Positions 47,801 through 57,559 of a DNA stretch of 64,000 bases are shown here, one piece after another. Below the pieces are notes generated by a model. It was not told the DNA's origin, made no database searches, and saw nothing but the letters and a program-made list of their open reading frames with translations. Origin of the DNA: Procambarus clarkii (Eukaryota > Arthropoda > Malacostraca > Decapoda > Cambaridae); NCBI RefSeq assembly GCF_040958095.1, contig NC_091160.1, positions 42,045,194-42,109,193 on the forward strand, read 5' to 3'. Numbering within the stretch: the first letter of the stretch is position 1; each line of letters opens with the position of its first letter. Made by a program: the position numbers and the translations under genes.

Positions 47801-49437
47801 CTCGCCTGGCTGGCTTCCCAGTACTGGAGCTTCACCTCACTCATAATTTTGCTTCCTGTTTTGTTATATTCTTGACTGTTCAGTACATATTTCTGTGTGT
47901 TCCTCATGTGTTTAAATTTTTGAAGCACATTTACAGCACTCTTGTAGAAATGGTTGAACTATATGGACCTCTAGGAGTTATAATTACTCTGTGGAGTCGT
48001 CTGTTTGTTCCCATACAGTTGCTTATTTTCTGGTTAATTCTTTTCATTACTCAGCTATATAACCATTATTTACCTTCTCATAATACAGCTGTAGCACCTA
48101 AGCCAGGTACAGCTTTAACATCACCTGGTGGTGCTCTGGTTGGTGTGACTGCAGCAGTAACGGGTGGGGCAACAGCTGGGTCGGCGAGTACGGCATCTAT
48201 AGCGAGTTCGGCTCCGAGTGAGATGTGGTATTTGGTAATAGTGCAGAGTGCTGCCGAGGTTTGCTACACGCCTCTCATGTTGGCCGGCACCTGCGTCGCC
48301 GTCTCGTACGCTTCTCGGATTATTTTATCCATTACTAGAACTTACACGGCTGGTCCTGGAGCAGCACCGCTGCCAGATGATCTTGTTCACTCGGGCTGGA
48401 CGGAGGGTGTCACAATGGCTCTTCTGGCAGTGCAGACTTCACTCTTAAATATGGCAATGCCTGAACGCTTGGCAGTTTTGTCCATAATCTTGCTTATCGT
48501 TGTCTCGTCACTGGTTCAAAGTATGTATGAAATTGTTGAGCCAGTAGTTTTAGCCCTCAGTGCTCAGGGTGTAGCATCTATATCCAGGCATGCTCGTGCT
48601 GTGAGTGCGTGCTTACTGTTGCTGTTGCTTCCACTATACATGGTTTATATGTTCACACTGATATTTGAGCAAGACTTTTGGCTACTGCTTGTTGTATCCA
48701 CAAGCATCATGACTTCTGTGCAAGTGTTGGGTTTATTGGCAACATATGTGCTTCTCACATGGGATGCAGTTTGTGCACAGCCATGGCCAGGATTAGATGA
48801 TTTGGTTTATTATACTCGAGCTACTACAAGGGTGTTTGAGTTCATTGTTGCTGTGTTTGTTGTGGGTGCTGGGGTGAAGGAGTCTATAACAGGTCAGTGG
48901 TCATGGATCAATGCTGTTGTGTTGCTGATTCACTGTTACTTTAATGTCTGGCAACGTTTACAGCAAGGCTGGAAGAGTTTCTTGCTAAGATTAGAGGCAG
49001 CTAAAAAGATATCTGCCTTACCAGAAGCTTCTCAAGAACAGCTGCAAGCCCACAATGATGTCTGTGCCATTTGTTACGCAGAAATGACTTCAGCTCGAAC
49101 TACACACTGCAATCACTTATTCCATGGCCCATGCTTACGCAAATGGCTGTATGTTCAAGATAAATGTCCCATGTGTCATGCTCCCATCACACTTAAGGAT
49201 ACAGATTATCCTGAAAATGCTGAGCAAGATGCCACTGATGCCCATCCACCACCACCTGAGTCTATTGAGACAGAACTGGGGGCAAATATTCCCTTGCCCG
49301 ATGGCGAGAATGAAGATTTAAGTCTTTTGAACACTGACGAGGAAGATGGTGAAGAGTTACAAGATGGGTATGCATTGCACGAACCAATGATAGGGATTGA
49401 GGCGGGGGAAGCACATGTTAGTCATATTCTAGAGTAA
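35833..49437 (+). CDS. RNF139: TRC8/RNF139-like multi-spanning ER RING-H2 E3 ubiquitin ligase (5 coding exons)
   Basis: Exons 35833-35863, 38562-38732, 39678-39853, 42838-42996 and 47767-49437 join without a frame break into 735 codons; human TRC8 is 664. All introns are GT-AG. Many hydrophobic segments from about residue 20 to 585 predict a polytopic membrane protein. The RING-H2 finger at residues 612-649 has the spacing C-x2-C-x11-C-x1-H-x2-H-x2-C-x10-C-x2-C, and LRKWLYVQDKCPMCH closely matches TRC8. The 85-residue tail is acidic. Known family role: ER membrane ligase for ER-associated degradation and sterol-linked control, also a tumour suppressor in mammals. RNF145 is the sister family; LRKWLY and CPMCH favour RNF139. 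Intron 4 carries a DIRS-like element in the same orientation. Confidence 0.9.
36228..36472 (-). mobile_element. tRNA-derived SINE, family A, RNF139 intron 1
   Basis: Near-identical reverse copy of the 21661 element, including the reverse B box GGGATCGAACCCAGGATCAC and the ATCTTGAGGTTATCTTGAGA end. Confidence 0.85.
36802..37050. mobile_element. hAT-like MITE, RNF139 intron 1
   Basis: Left end CAGAATTTCTCGACTGG and right end (reverse) CAGCGTTTCTCAACCTTTG fit the hAT terminal pattern. Length 249 bp; no clear 8-bp target duplication. Confidence 0.5.
37165..37405 (+). mobile_element. tRNA-derived SINE, family B
   Basis: CTCCGTGGTGCAGCGGTAAG head, GGGTTCATATCC, GGGGAGGATTTACTGGGCGC body shared with 25264. 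Confidence 0.65.
37845..38030 (+). mobile_element. tRNA-derived SINE, family C
   Basis: Head with GGTCGGCGTTCAGTCCCC; body GGTTGGGCACCATTCC; copies at 60222 (plus) and 63556 (minus). Confidence 0.7.
38562..38732 (+). CDS. RNF139: RNF139-like coding exon 2: first membrane region
   Basis: Acceptor TTTTTTCAG|GGTTCA, donor TTTG|GTGAGT. It encodes FRGWKLKGEQFEAIATVILR, then VPGYLILDYWYQND and a second hydrophobic stretch. A LRVP motif at the start of the first membrane helix is shared with TRC8. Phase 1 in and out. Confidence 0.88.
39488..39612 (+). mobile_element. Dispersed repeat with poly-T end, RNF139 intron 2
   Basis: CCGAAACGCTTTGCGTAATA then GTGGCTTTAGGCATTGTATG and a 3' AATAAAC plus T run. 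Reverse copy at 33118, partial copy at 60515. Looks SINE-like. Confidence 0.6.
39678..39853 (+). CDS. RNF139: RNF139-like coding exon 3: membrane segments
   Basis: Acceptor TTGACAG|CTGTGA, donor CAG|GTATTG. It encodes VIQGVLVLLLPLEQLVSLYM and a second hydrophobic run before NYYIEGEKHL. Starts in phase 1 and ends in phase 0. Confidence 0.9.
39897..40000 (+). repeat. Tandem repeat, about 34 bp, three copies
   Basis: TTTTTAAGAGAATGATTGTA plus TAATC(T/A)GAG repeats three times, shortly after RNF139 exon 3. Confidence 0.85.
40350..40813. mobile_element. hAT-like non-autonomous element with 8-bp target duplication
   Basis: Left end CAGTGATTTTCAACC; right end reads TAGCAATTATCAACC in reverse (11 of 15 identical). 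It is flanked by perfect direct repeats AACTAGAG (40342-40349 and 40814-40821), the length typical of hAT. A fold-back repeat is nested at 40530-40662. Confidence 0.7.
40530..40662. mobile_element. Fold-back repeat, partly deleted copy
   Basis: Inverted arms ACACTAGAAAGTGAAGAGAC... and ...CATTTTCTAGTGTGTGG; lacks the inner part of the left arm present at 58762. Confidence 0.75.
40822..42837. other. RNF139 intron 3 remainder, no gene seen
   Basis: A purine-rich stretch around 41450-42320 has broken plus-strand frames without recognisable domains. It may be an old repeat; I cannot assign it. Confidence 0.4.
42838..42996 (+). CDS. RNF139: RNF139-like coding exon 4: membrane segment
   Basis: Acceptor TTTTTTCAG|GGCTTC, donor AAG|GTAATG, 53 codons, phase 0. 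It encodes GFSNMLMLQKSLFDPHNDME and a hydrophobic helix (AAIVFHTLVATFVTFFL). Confidence 0.9.
43073..47627 (+). mobile_element. DIRS-like retroelement in RNF139 intron 4 (inverted terminal repeats, RT, RNase H; no recombinase seen)
   Basis: The two ends are inverted repeats of about 370 bp: 43073-43442 and 47253-47627, e.g. GGCTCCCTGGAGCTATCGGG against its reverse complement, and GGTTAGGCACCCA. The interior is GC-rich, unlike the intron. The RT lies in 46084-46623: DLRFILDLSRLNPW, AWMMSLDLKDAYWHIPIHSG, FRCLPFSLHLAP. The active-site segment reads LADLNDWLTW, where the family has an Asp-Asp pair, so the copy is probably dead. RNase H-like remains (VHCLNCG; broken frames) follow at 46850-47240. 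The right repeat follows at once, with no room for methyltransferase or tyrosine recombinase genes. Gag-like frames at 44.0-45.9 kb are broken. Confidence 0.8.
47767..49437 (+). CDS. RNF139: RNF139-like last coding exon: membrane domain, RING-H2 finger, acidic tail
   Basis: Acceptor CATTTCAG|ATTCTG, stop TAA at 49435. It holds 556 codons: several membrane helices, a Gly/Ala/Ser-rich loop (about residues 290-325), the ERLAVLS...SALSAQGVASISRH-type stretch that aligns with TRC8, then a linker and the RING at nt 49063-49176. The tail is rich in Asp, Glu and Pro and ends in HVSHILE. Confidence 0.95.
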   Translation: MLLLVYLVPVFARLAGFPVLELHLTHNFASCFVIFLTVQYIFLCVPHVFKFLKHIYSTLVEMVELYGPLGVIITLWSRLFVPIQLLIFWLILFITQLYNHYLPSHNTAVAPKPGTALTSPGGALVGVTAAVTGGATAGSASTASIASSAPSEMWYLVIVQSAAEVCYTPLMLAGTCVAVSYASRIILSITRTYTAGPGAAPLPDDLVHSGWTEGVTMALLAVQTSLLNMAMPERLAVLSIILLIVVSSLVQSMYEIVEPVVLALSAQGVASISRHARAVSACLLLLLLPLYMVYMFTLIFEQDFWLLLVVSTSIMTSVQVLGLLATYVLLTWDAVCAQPWPGLDDLVYYTRATTRVFEFIVAVFVVGAGVKESITGQWSWINAVVLLIHCYFNVWQRLQQGWKSFLLRLEAAKKISALPEASQEQLQAHNDVCAICYAEMTSARTTHCNHLFHGPCLRKWLYVQDKCPMCHAPITLKDTDYPENAEQDATDAHPPPPESIETELGANIPLPDGENEDLSLLNTDEEDGEELQDGYALHEPMIGIEAGEAHVSHILE

Positions 49438-49524
49438 GAAGACAACTCTTGTTATTAGTAAGCTGACAAAGTTTGAGAAGCTGAGCTTAAAGCCGTCATT
49501 AAAATTCTATTCCTTACACTTTGT

Positions 49525-49730
49525 TTTACGAGGTGAGTGCAGGAGCAGACTACTTCTGACTCCTGTTAGCAGGCTGAGAGCTTTTCCCTACCATAGCTCA
49601 TGGTAAGCCTTACCCACTAGTTTTACACACAGGTGGGTACAGGAGCAGACTACTTCTGACTCCTGTTAGCAGGCTGAGAGCTTTTCCCTACCATAGCTCA
49701 TGGTGAGCCTTACCCCACTAGTTTTACACT
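49525..49730 (+). repeat. 100-bp direct duplication in the RNF139 3' UTR region
   Basis: CAGGAGCAGACTACTTCTGA and following bases occur at 49540 and again at 49640, nearly identical through TTACCC(C)ACTAGTTTTACAC. Confidence 0.9.
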
Positions 49731-49739
49731 GGAACACAA

Positions 49740-49897
49740 CCTGCCCACTGGTTAACAGCCAGGTACCCAGTTACTGCTCGGTGAACAGAGAAAGAGTTAA
49801 GGATTGATGTCCAGACAGTCCTCCCTGGCCAGGACTTGAACCTCGAGAAATCCCTCATCGGGGGGAGTGTGGTAGTACCACTACACCGCTAGGGAAG
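49740..49897 (-). mobile_element. tRNA-derived SINE remnant, family D
   Basis: Reverse tRNA-like head (CCAGGACTTGAACCTCGAGA ... ACTACACCGCTAGGG) with a body including GGTACCCAGTTACTGCTCGG. Confidence 0.5.
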
Positions 49898-50185
49898 AGT
49901 TGTGTAAAATCTTTTGCCTACTGTATTGCAACTATTTGTCCTTGGATCAGATATCGGCAGAGGTGGGCAGACCCTAGTTCAGCAGGGACTGAATTCCTGG
50001 AACTTGATCCATTGTGAGGATTGTGACTGGGAAAGTCAGTTTTTTCTAGGCATGACTGAAGTATGAACTGATGGTCCATTTTACAGGAATTCTGGACAAT
50101 GTAACTTTTTTTCAATGTTAAAAACTAGAAGAGAAATGTGTGTTATGTACCAATACAAAAATGTCTCTTTCAAATTTGATATATG

Positions 50186-50191
50186 AATAAA
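50186..50191 (+). other. Candidate polyadenylation signal of RNF139-like gene
   Basis: AATAAA about 750 nt past the stop, in AT-rich sequence. It is the first canonical hexamer I see downstream of the stop; use is inferred. Confidence 0.35.
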
Positions 50192-50519
50192 TTATACATC
50201 AAATATATATTTTAAATCAGGGTCAGTTGTGCACAATCTATGCAGAAAAATGTCATGTAGAATTGTATGGCAAGTGAGCTCAGCATTGAAGGACTTGGTC
50301 AAGTTCAATACAACTCTCCCCCTCAAGTGCCATCGTGGAGAGGCTCTTCTCTCTGGGGAAATACATCATCGGGGGGTTTCACTGACACCCATTTTGACAT
50401 GCTAGTCTTGAAGGAAAACTGGAACATTCAAGCTATTATATTTTGTGCTAGTTATAAGTACTGTACAGTAGTAATTGACCGTAACCTTCAGTTCCTTTTG
50501 AGGAATGGGTGACCATCTT

Positions 50520-51717
50520 TGGATAGCTGTTACTTCCGAATGTACATAGTTACTTGGTGGTCTGTTGACTAAAATGTTTGTTTAAACTGCTTTCTGAAGA
50601 ACGGCTAAATATCTATATCTATATTTTATCTTAATTACAATTTTCCTTTAAAGTTTCCTCTCGTGTGTGTGATACTTCGGTGATGTTTTACCCCATAAAT
50701 TGTTTCTCAAGTACCGTATTACTATATTCTTGTGAATTGTGTAATGAAAATGTTCTGATAAGACTACAGAAATTTTCAGCAGACATTCCATTATATCTGA
50801 CCACCAGTGTGGGTGTTTTTCTTGTGAGAATTACCCAAAATTAAGGGTGACAGCTTTTCTAATGTGATAAATGTCACTTTATGATCAGTGTTTATTAATT
50901 CATTGTTAATCATAATGTTCAAATGGTGCAAGTTCCATTTTCATAAAATATTCATTCTTGTTAATTACAAACATACTGTATTTGGCTTCAATCAAAAGTT
51001 CCTTGTAAAGCTTGAATGTGAAGCACTTAATAACACTATTGTTGATATTAACATTGAGTAAAGAAAATATTGAAGAAAGTTTGTATGTCGTGACTTAACA
51101 CTGCTGCAGTAACCCAATATGGCCCCGCATGTTGCACACTCTAGGGACTTATATCATTCTTTGACTGTTTGTTTTGACTCATAAATTGGCCATTGTAGAT
51201 TCACATGGAGCACACTTTCCACCTTATTGTAGCAAATTGTAGATAATTTATTGAAAATATGATGTATTCATAATGCACACAATTTAAAAAAAAATTGAGA
51301 GGTCGTATATGAGGAATCCATAAGAAAGGCACAAGTTCTGTAAGTTTAAACCTTGAGCTGGGGGATATGGCATGTCTGTTATTGCTAGACATTTGTTTTG
51401 AAGAAGGTTTAGATGTAGTTAACATATTCAAAAAAGAATTTTGTGAAGACAAACAGCTTCATAGACTAAGCTGTCACCAAGGCTGGTTGAGCCCAGGCCA
51501 GACTGTGATAGAACAGCTGTCAAAATCGTTTACAGGTAATGGCATCATTATATGTACAAGCTGGTACAGTATATTGTATGATGTATTTGAGAGTGAATCT
51601 TAAAGTAAACTGAAGCCAGGAGGTGATAGATAAAAGCACCATTGTTGTACTGTACGAACCACATGTGAAAATAATGCTACATAGTCTCTCTGGCTTGGCA
51701 CCTTCATTTGATAATTA
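50520..51717. other. AT-rich sequence downstream of RNF139, no gene seen
   Basis: No ORF with domain features and no repeat unit recognised. Confidence 0.5.
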
Positions 51718-53236
51718 CAGTGGCACCTCGACTTAAGACTGCCCCTATTTACGGCTTTTTTGGGTTACGACCCCAATTTCGTCTAAAAATGCGACTCGAC
51801 TTACAAGCTTTGCCTCGACTTGCGGCTTTGTTGATACATGTATGGGTCGACTGAGCCCATGGTTCCTGGTAGCACGGTGACCCCACCTCGATTTACCAGA
51901 GCTGCCCGCTTAGTGACGATTGCGCCTGTAAAGAATTTCATTATTTTTGTGCTTATTTCTTTTTTGAACATAAAAGTAATTATTATATATGATGCCATGG
52001 GCCCAAGAAAATCAGTGATAAGGATCAACCCAAGAAAACGCTTGTGAGGATGACCATAGAGGAAAAACAAGAGATCATTTGTAAACATGAAGATGGTGTG
52101 CGGGTTGTTGATCTAGCTAGGTAGTACAACAAATCTATGTCGACGATATCCACTGTGCTTGCCAAGAAAAATGACATTGAGTGCTAAAGTGGCAAAAGGC
52201 ATATCAATATTCACGAAACACAGAACACAAGAGCACAATCGACTTGGGAATTGTCCAGGACGGACCGAAACGTCGTTGTCCCTTCACTTTCTAGTGTGTG
52301 GTCTGGTCAACACAGAACGCAAACACTTGAGGATGTTGAGAAGTTATTATTAATTTGGATACACAAGAAGGAGTTAGCGGGTGATAGTTTCAGAGGCCAT
52401 CATTTGTGAAAAAGCAAGACTATTGCATGAAGAACCTCTGGAACGAGTGATGCAGATACAAAAGATTTCAAGACTGGCAGGGGAAAGAAATGGCATTCAC
52501 AGTGCTGAGAGAGTTGTGTTGTGAGTTGTTGGAGGAACACAGCGAAGAACTGACCACCGAAGAACTCCTAGCCCTTCAAGGAGCAGCAACAAGAGACAGT
52601 TGAGGAAATTTCTTCAGGGGAGGAGGAGGCAGTACAGAATGTCCTTTCCTCAACAGTTAAGAAATGGTGTGCAGTATGGAAAGAAATGCAAAGTTTTGTT
52701 GAAATGACTTGCCCAGATCAAGTTGCAGTAGGCCATTGCCTTAACCTTTTCAGTGACACTGTGATGCCTCACTACAGACAAGTGTTCAGACGTATGGAAA
52801 AATGAGTCTCTGTGGAAAGATTCTTAGCGAGATAAACAAGCAGTGAACCACAACCAGGTCCTAGTGGTATGCAGGCAAAACATAGGAGAGAGAGTACCCC
52901 AGAGAAGTCATCACTGCCTGATGTTATAATGGAAGGGGACTCCCCTTCCAAACACTAACACCTCTCCTCTTTCCCCCCCCCCCCCCCCCTCCTCACCATC
53001 TTCCATACACCAACAAGAGTCCTTAATAAAGTTAAGATATACATACTGTATTGTAGCTAGTATAAAAAGTGCTATTTGGTATAAAATGTATTTTTAAGTT
53101 AATCCGTTCCACACCCCCAAAAATATTAAATCAGTTTACGTTATTACTTATGGGGAAAATCTGTTTTGCTTACAAATTTTTTTACTTAGGACCTGTCTCT
53201 ATTAACGGATTAAATTCGTAAGTGGAGGTACCACTG
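51718..53236 (+). mobile_element. Tigger/pogo-like DNA transposon, internally deleted
   Basis: Ends CAGTGGCACCTCGACTTA and (reverse) CAGTGGTACCTCCACTTACG form terminal inverted repeats, with TA on both sides as in Tc1/mariner. Interior frames read DQPKKTLVRMTIEEKQEIIC and KHEDGVRVVDLAR, a Tigger-type DNA-binding N-terminus, and near 52620-52930 a C-terminal segment (EEISSGEEEA, MPHYRQVFRRME). No DDE catalytic core is seen. A fold-back arm is inserted at 52228-52312. Confidence 0.75.
52228..52312 (+). mobile_element. Fold-back family arm inside the Tigger-like element
   Basis: CAATCGACTTGGGAATTGTC ... GTGTGTGGTCTGGTCAAC, flanked on both sides by AACACAGAAC, which may be a target duplication. 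Confidence 0.7.
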
Positions 53237-53239
53237 TAC

Positions 53240-54165
53240 AGTACTTGCTTAAATCAGAAAATAAAGAGATTGAGGACGTTTTGGGCCATCCTGTACTGTA
53301 ACTTTGTCACTTTATTTTCAGATGTTTGTGTTTGGTGTCTAAATTTTAGCGACATTATTGTGACTTGTTGTGTTTCACCTTATATGAGAAGGCTCAAATA
53401 TGGGAATCATATAGTAGTGACAGATGAGAAGTATATTGGGAGGGAAGTGTGGAACATTATATGAAATAAAGGTTGGGGAGGGGGAAACTTGAAAGGGTGA
53501 AATGTTTGTGTGGTGATAACTTCCTGTAGAAGCTTGTACTGTGCCGTCCACCTCCTAATGGGAAGCTGCTTGGAAGGAGTAAGGCATCAAGGCTGTTCAT
53601 GGATATGGCAGTAGAAAAAGGAATAGAATGAAGGAGACAGTAAGTCGAGAGAGAATTGCTTAATGGTAAGAATGCATTTGTATACTAAATGATGCTGCAA
53701 ACAGGTGAAAATGGAAACAGATTGACATGTTCGCAATGCAATTTTTTGCATTTTTCAATATCACACAATACTGCAAAGATTACAAGTATTTAGATCAATA
53801 TTATTGAATATAAAGAAACTAGTAATTTCAGAATACTGTATTTGTGTTTGGAAATATTTATATTTTTGGTTGAAACCAAACATTTCTTGACATTTTAGCT
53901 TTAAAGAAAACATTTCTGCATATTTATTTTGTATGGGTGGTTGTCAATTGAACAGTTCACAGCAGGTTATTTGGTCGAAAACATTTTTGGTGTCTGATGT
54001 TGGATTCAAATAAACAAAAAGATGCAAATAGTATTAACCCCAACTACTACAAGACTGCTTTGGCAGTATGTTTTTTTGGGTTTACTCTAGATACGAAGCC
54101 TTGAGCATTTGTATGATGTGTGTGCAGACGGTAAGTCACAATAATGGGGCTGAAAATTAGACACC
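53240..54165. other. Intergenic sequence, no gene seen
   Basis: AT-rich; no recognisable coding domain. Confidence 0.5.
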
Positions 54166-54170
54166 CAGCT

Positions 54171-54232
54171 CACAGATCTGAAAACAACGGAGTTGACTAA
54201 TAAAGTCAACTCCTTTGTTTTCAGATGTGTGG
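54171..54232. repeat. Short hairpin, 22-bp arms
   Basis: TCTGAAAACAACGGAGTTGA CT pairs with AGTCAACTCCTTTGTTTTCA GA across a 5-nt loop, one mismatch. Confidence 0.85.
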
Positions 54233-54689
54233 GTTGGTATCTAATAGAGTATATTTTTGTCATGAATAATTGACATAGTTTTGATTGGTTTCTGTGCAGC
54301 TATTTGAATAATTTTAGGTTTCTGATTCCACCTTATAAACATAATTATTGTTGTCTACCAACAAGTATTGTTGGTAGAGAGAGAAATCTCACAACAAACA
54401 TTCAAAATTACTCTTCAGAATTTTGAGTAAAACTTTAAATGTGTTGGGCTGTTTGGAAAATAAAAAAAGTTATGAGAAGTTTTTGAATCGACAGAGCACT
54501 TGCATCGTGTGTCTTAAATACTCACCACATCACAAACACTGAAGTCTTCAAATGTTGTGTCACTGGTTTAAACAAATTTTAAAACAGTATATAAATGGTT
54601 GTGGAAATCATGTATTACTACATGTTTTCGATATAGTTTTTTCACCAGAATTGTGATTTTGGGACGGTTGTTACTTGTACATTATGCTT

Positions 54690-54870
54690 CCGTAACAAAT
54701 TAGACTTGACCTTGTGTTGGTTCCAAGGCTCAGTGTCCTCTGGTTGTTTGGTTTAACCAAGCTGTTAGACGCAGCTGTTCTCGGCCCGACATGTGAATTA
54801 CAGCCCAATAATCAGGTATCCTTTGAAGATGTTTATTAGCTTCTTATTAGAACACTGTGAGGGGTCAGGG
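54690..54870 (-). mobile_element. LINE ORF2 3' end fragment
   Basis: Minus frames resemble the fragment at 2.4 kb (LNQTTRGH; HMSGREQLRLTAWL), much diverged. A further scrap of the same kind lies at about 55535-55600. Confidence 0.5.
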
Positions 54871-55609
54871 CAAGTGGTCAGCTACTGTGTAGAATAGCCT
54901 GCTTTTTGGAAATGCTGAATTTGTTGTTTTATTGCTGGTTTTACAGGAAAATATATTTTGTGCCAAAGTGTAAGTCTTGGATATTGCTTTAACTACTGTA
55001 TATGATGCAGTGTCGTGTACTGTATATCTATAGCCAAAAATATAATGTGTATATAATTTCATTCCTTGTGGTTTGTCATGTATGGTAAAATCTTACTCGA
55101 ATGGAATGACTGGTTCTGCATACTTCCGTTGCATCCATTTGTTGATGATTTTATTAATGCTAGAGAACTTTTTTTAAATAGTCAAAATGTTTTGTAATTA
55201 TTTTTCATGTTTATTGACAATGCAAACCTGCATTAGCAGGATGATCAAATATTAGCTGGGCTGGAACTTTCCAGACGAGCCTAATTTTCCACTGTCTTCT
55301 TTCTGAGTGCGAGATGTTCGTTATTTTTTGTATTCTACTCGGAATAACAAGGTACAGTAATGTAAGTTGGGTATTTAAGCAATTTATGCTAAGATCTCTG
55401 ATTTCCATGTACAGTACAGTATTGTAGTTCATCATATTAAATTAGTCTAATTTGCTTTGTACTGTACCTTCCATTTTGTGCTGCTACTGCAGTTAAGGCA
55501 TCAGTATGGCCACTACCCTACTGAAGGCAACCTACCTTGTGGTGGTTCCTAGGATCAATGTGCCCATGGCCCAGTCTCTGACCAGGCTTCCTGGGCTTCA
55601 TATGATGGA

Positions 55610-56400
55610 CAGTTTTTCATAGACTAAAACTTTTCCATTGGTCATAGAATTAATTAAACTTGATGGCTGTGATAAGATGAATGTTATTGATGGCCGTCAC
55701 TGGGTGGTTGGTAATTGTGTAAATGAGGAGTTCCTTGACTGCTTCGCATTTATCAGTAATACTATACTGTACTAAACAAAATCCCATTTTGATAAAATAG
55801 AATAGTTTCAGTGCCCCCTAGTACACTCCAGTTGAAATTTTATATCCTATCATCTTAAATCTGTCTATACTATTTGTAATTAGAATCTTTTAAATGTTCA
55901 TTTATGTTGTACATTGATACAGGGAGTAATTACTGTGTATCAATGCAGAATACAAACGAGGAAAAAATTGCCTTAATAATTTTGCACTAATTTTAGACTT
56001 TTCCCACATACCAAGGTTTTCTATAAGACTGATAGTTTGTTGAGAATGCAGTTTATGAGTCTACATGCAGTATTTTCAGTGTAATTACTAAGGAAGTACT
56101 GTAGGATAGCATTGTCATATTACTTGAGAGAAGGAGTATGTTGGCTACAATACCTCACCACACTATCAGAGTACAGTATTAACATGGTTTAGTATTTGGG
56201 ACCGGGGCATACCAAGATGTTATACAGATTTCTTTGTATAAATGCTCAAAAAATGTTTTAATATATACATTTAGAGTGAGAAATAAAAAAAGTAAGAAAA
56301 ATAATGTTTTATTGCAAACCAATTTTTGTATTGAAAGGTACAGTATGTATACAAATATATGGACATGAGCTAATTAACAAATCTGTGCTGTTGTTACAAG
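55610..56400. other. Intergenic sequence, no gene seen
   Basis: AT-rich with no recognised feature. Confidence 0.5.
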
Positions 56401-56409
56401 AGAAGGTCT

Positions 56410-56515
56410 GGGTCGTATCCCTAAAAATTACCATCCTACCCGGTTTCGAAACCTGGGAATTAGGATCCCTTATTGAGAGTGGAGAATGTAGTCACTGTGC
56501 TATAGGACCCTTCCA
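56410..56515 (-). mobile_element. tRNA-derived SINE remnant, family D
   Basis: TACCCGGTTTCGAAACCTGG and GTCACTGTGCTATAGGACCC match the reverse heads of the other family D remnants. Confidence 0.45.
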
Positions 56516-57130
56516 TATTATTTGTTCTGGTATTAGCATCCTTATTAAGTTAAGGATCTTGATTATTGTTCTATGACGGTGCTGAATAGTCTTCCCAGGC
56601 TCGGTAATTGAAAGCCGAGAGCTGCGCACTCTAAGGGTTAATGAACAGACCGTGCTCTCTTTAGCTACTAAACGAATTTTCCTATTCTACTTATTATTTA
56701 ACTACTTATTTCCTATTCCTTCCCTCGATCCTCCGCCTCCCTGTCTGTCTGCTCAACTGCATTATCAACCCACAAATTCAACAGCTTTCAAGTTTTTGTT
56801 TATATATAATTATAACTACTGTCACATTCTGTTAAAAAATCATGGCCAGGATTCAACAAGCATTTATGCATCTATTATAAACAGCCTTCGGAGCTCAAAC
56901 TGTTTAATAAATGTAAACAAAGCTGCCGAAGATTGAGAATTTTTTTTTTTTTTTTTACCTGAGGTCCACTAACCCGAGTGGCCTCGACGAGGACAAGAAA
57001 CAGGTGGCTTGTTGAAGGTCCCTCATTGCCTTGATCTTTTCCAGGTAGATTCTGAAACAACACAGTTTTGACATTTACAGCTTTGGCGGGTAGGCAGTTC
57101 CATGGGTTACTCTCGACTCAACCGTACGGT

Positions 57131-57168
57131 GGGCCCTCAACCGTTCCAATCGGGAACGGTTGAGGGCC
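57131..57168. repeat. Short palindrome beside the inverted LINE duplication
   Basis: GGCCCTCAACCGTTCC, four bases, then GGAACGGTTGAGGGCC: a 16-bp perfect stem. Confidence 0.9.
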
Positions 57169-57512
57169 ACAAGGTTAACACCACAGCAAACCAGACATGA
57201 CAGGGCGGATCTCATTGAAAATACTGAACAATTTTGGATGATGCCAATCCGGACTAATTCTTCAAAAGGTCAGATGTAACAAACAAGGCGCAACAGTTTG
57301 AGGTCAACAAGCCTTAATGTAGCATCTCCTGTTCTGTCGTACATTAAGGCTTGTTGACCTCAAACTGTTGCTACTTGTTTGTTACATCTGACCTTTTGAA
57401 GAATTAGTCCGGATTGGCATCCTCCAAATTGTTCAGTATTATAAAAGTTTCAGTGAGATCAACCCTGTGATGCCTGGTGTGCAGTATCAGCCCTGTGGCC
57501 CTCAACCGTTCC
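57153..57512. mobile_element. Inverted duplication of a LINE ORF2 3' segment
   Basis: Arms 57153-57320 and 57341-57512 are inverted copies around a 20-nt spacer; the inner ~100 bp are nearly identical, the outer part more diverged. Minus-strand reading of the right arm, extended to about 57560, gives EKVQHRATKVIPELS, VDLTETFIILNNLEDANPD, FFKRSDVTNK: the RT thumb region of a LINE. Confidence 0.8.
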
Positions 57513-57559
57513 TGATACGAGAGTTAACTTAGCTCTGGAATTACTTTTGTTGCCCGGTG

